From: Neodiprion pinetum
Lineage: Eukaryota; Arthropoda; Insecta; Hymenoptera; Diprionidae
DNA length: 64,000 nucleotides
Assembly (NCBI RefSeq): GCF_021155775.2
Contig: NC_060232.1
Location: 32,371,922 to 32,435,921, forward strand
Direction: 5' to 3'
Every line of letters starts with the position of its first letter. The stretch's first letter is position 1. A model generated the notes under the pieces. The model saw only the letters and a list, made by a program, of their open reading frames with translations, ran no database searches and was not told where the DNA came from. Both the position numbers and the translations under genes were made by a program. Shown in pieces: positions 63,051-64,000 of the stretch.

Positions 63051-63114
63051 GTATACCTGTATACTTGTATTATAGGTATTACATCTATACCTGTACACCT
63101 ATATACCTGTATTG
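63051..63114 (+). repeat. Degenerate tatacctgta repeat
   Basis: TATACCTGTA-like units recur five to six times with 2-6 base spacers, partly as inverted copies (TATAGGTA). Confidence 0.65.
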
Positions 63115-63443
63115 TACATTCTATGCCCGATGCAACACACACTGGTTATTCTCCTGATTTACGGGTTATACGTCGCTTCCAACCGCTGTACATCAGGCTG
63201 CATGCTCGCTATACGTGCTACCCATCTTCTATAACCTACACAAATCTACGTACGGGCATACGTGTACGTACGATATACGCATGGGGAAAAATATCGAGAC
63301 ATCAGAACCAGTTTTACTATGTAGGAACACACGCGGCTATTATAGCGATCCATACGCCAACTCTACACTTATATAGCCGATGCTGCTGCTGCTTTTGCAG
63401 TTCGCTTATCATTTGCATTTGTTAAACGATTAACGTTTCACTG

Positions 63444-63463
63444 CCCCCCCCCCCCCCCCCCCC
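63444..63463 (+). repeat. C20 homopolymer
   Basis: An uninterrupted run of 20 C, equal to a G20 on the minus strand. Confidence 0.9.
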
Positions 63464-64000
63464 TCCCGTGTTATAACCTCTTCATACGATGCCTACGCAT
63501 TAAGTCCGACCTATTTGACAATACAGTGTAATGACATCAGACCGACGTATACTCGTCATGTACTGCAATATTATTTTGGTAATGCGCAATCGTATAATAA
63601 TTGATATTTTAGCTTTACTTGCAGGAGAATCGCGACTCTGAATTAAATTTTATACTACACGAGCAGCCGCTGGATTTGAATCTGACGTATCGAGTCATTT
63701 GAAGAGAAAAAATATCCACGAAGTTATGTTTTTCCGGTACGATGAACTCTCTTACTTACGTTCATTCAATTTTTCAGTTTCTTCGCGACAAAATTAGACA
63801 CACGACGGCGAATAAATTGTTTCACTGATAATGGACAATCTCTGTACAAGTAATCGCATGCGGTAGGGTTTGGGTTCGATAAACGAACGATTAATTTTAT
63901 GTATATGATACAAAATGCGTGTATATATTGCAGCGGAAAGAGAGAGGTGTGAAATTGAATTTTATTCGATAGGCTGACAGCTGAAAATTTTCATCCTCGC

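Larger units (their letters stand above)
62717..64000. other. Terminal stretch of the window
   Basis: No supported gene. The 222-codon plus-strand frame at 62757-63425 starts with GTG and is driven by the tatacctgta repeat. The last 500 bases are AT-rich with nothing recognised. Confidence 0.55.

Noticed and set aside
62757..63425. 222-codon plus-strand open frame
   Set aside because: It starts with GTG and its YTC/IPVHLYT repeats come from the tatacctgta DNA repeat.

Overview
This window looks like nuclear DNA of an insect. The evidence is one intron-containing zinc-finger gene of the insect odd-skipped family, short GT-AG introns, an AATAAA polyadenylation signal, abundant microsatellites and decayed transposons, with almost no dense coding. 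CpG does not look depleted by eye and the intergenic DNA is fairly GC-rich with AT-rich islands. I lean weakly towards a hymenopteran; the sequence does not prove the order.

Layout. Positions 1-16,100 hold no gene I can recognise: simple repeats, a QW-coding 9-bp minisatellite near 3.0 kb, a possible TGACAG-site cluster near 3.6 kb, and long TA/TG microsatellites at 12.2 and 14.8 kb. At 16.26-17.42 kb there is a diverged tandem repeat, then the 3' end of a non-LTR (LINE) retrotransposon lying between two CT-rich microsatellites. Positions 17.4-20.8 kb are empty. The only certain gene lies at 22,379-23,806 on the plus strand. It is a two-exon, five-zinc-finger odd-skipped family factor, most like sister of odd and bowel (sob). 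It has a GC-rich, GA-repeat-bearing upstream region (20.8-22.4 kb) and a poly(A) signal at 23,965.

From 24 to 61 kb I find no convincing coding exon. This stretch holds simple repeats, two G-runs of 22-23 bases, a 191-bp hAT-like miniature transposon (52,856-53,046) and scattered candidate regulatory motifs. At 61.25-62.75 kb on the minus strand there is a weak candidate gene: a 3' open frame, an upstream frame with a hydrophobic segment, and an AT-rich region with an AATAAA. I cannot resolve its exon structure. The last kilobase holds a C20 run and a degenerate tatacctgta repeat.

For a developmental regulator of this family, wide flanking space with distributed enhancers is expected. The most unusual window-wide signal is the excess of the heptamer GTAGGTA (either strand), about 35 by hand count against about 8 expected. 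It includes two perfect 12-bp inverted dimers, one about 1.2 kb upstream of the sob start codon.
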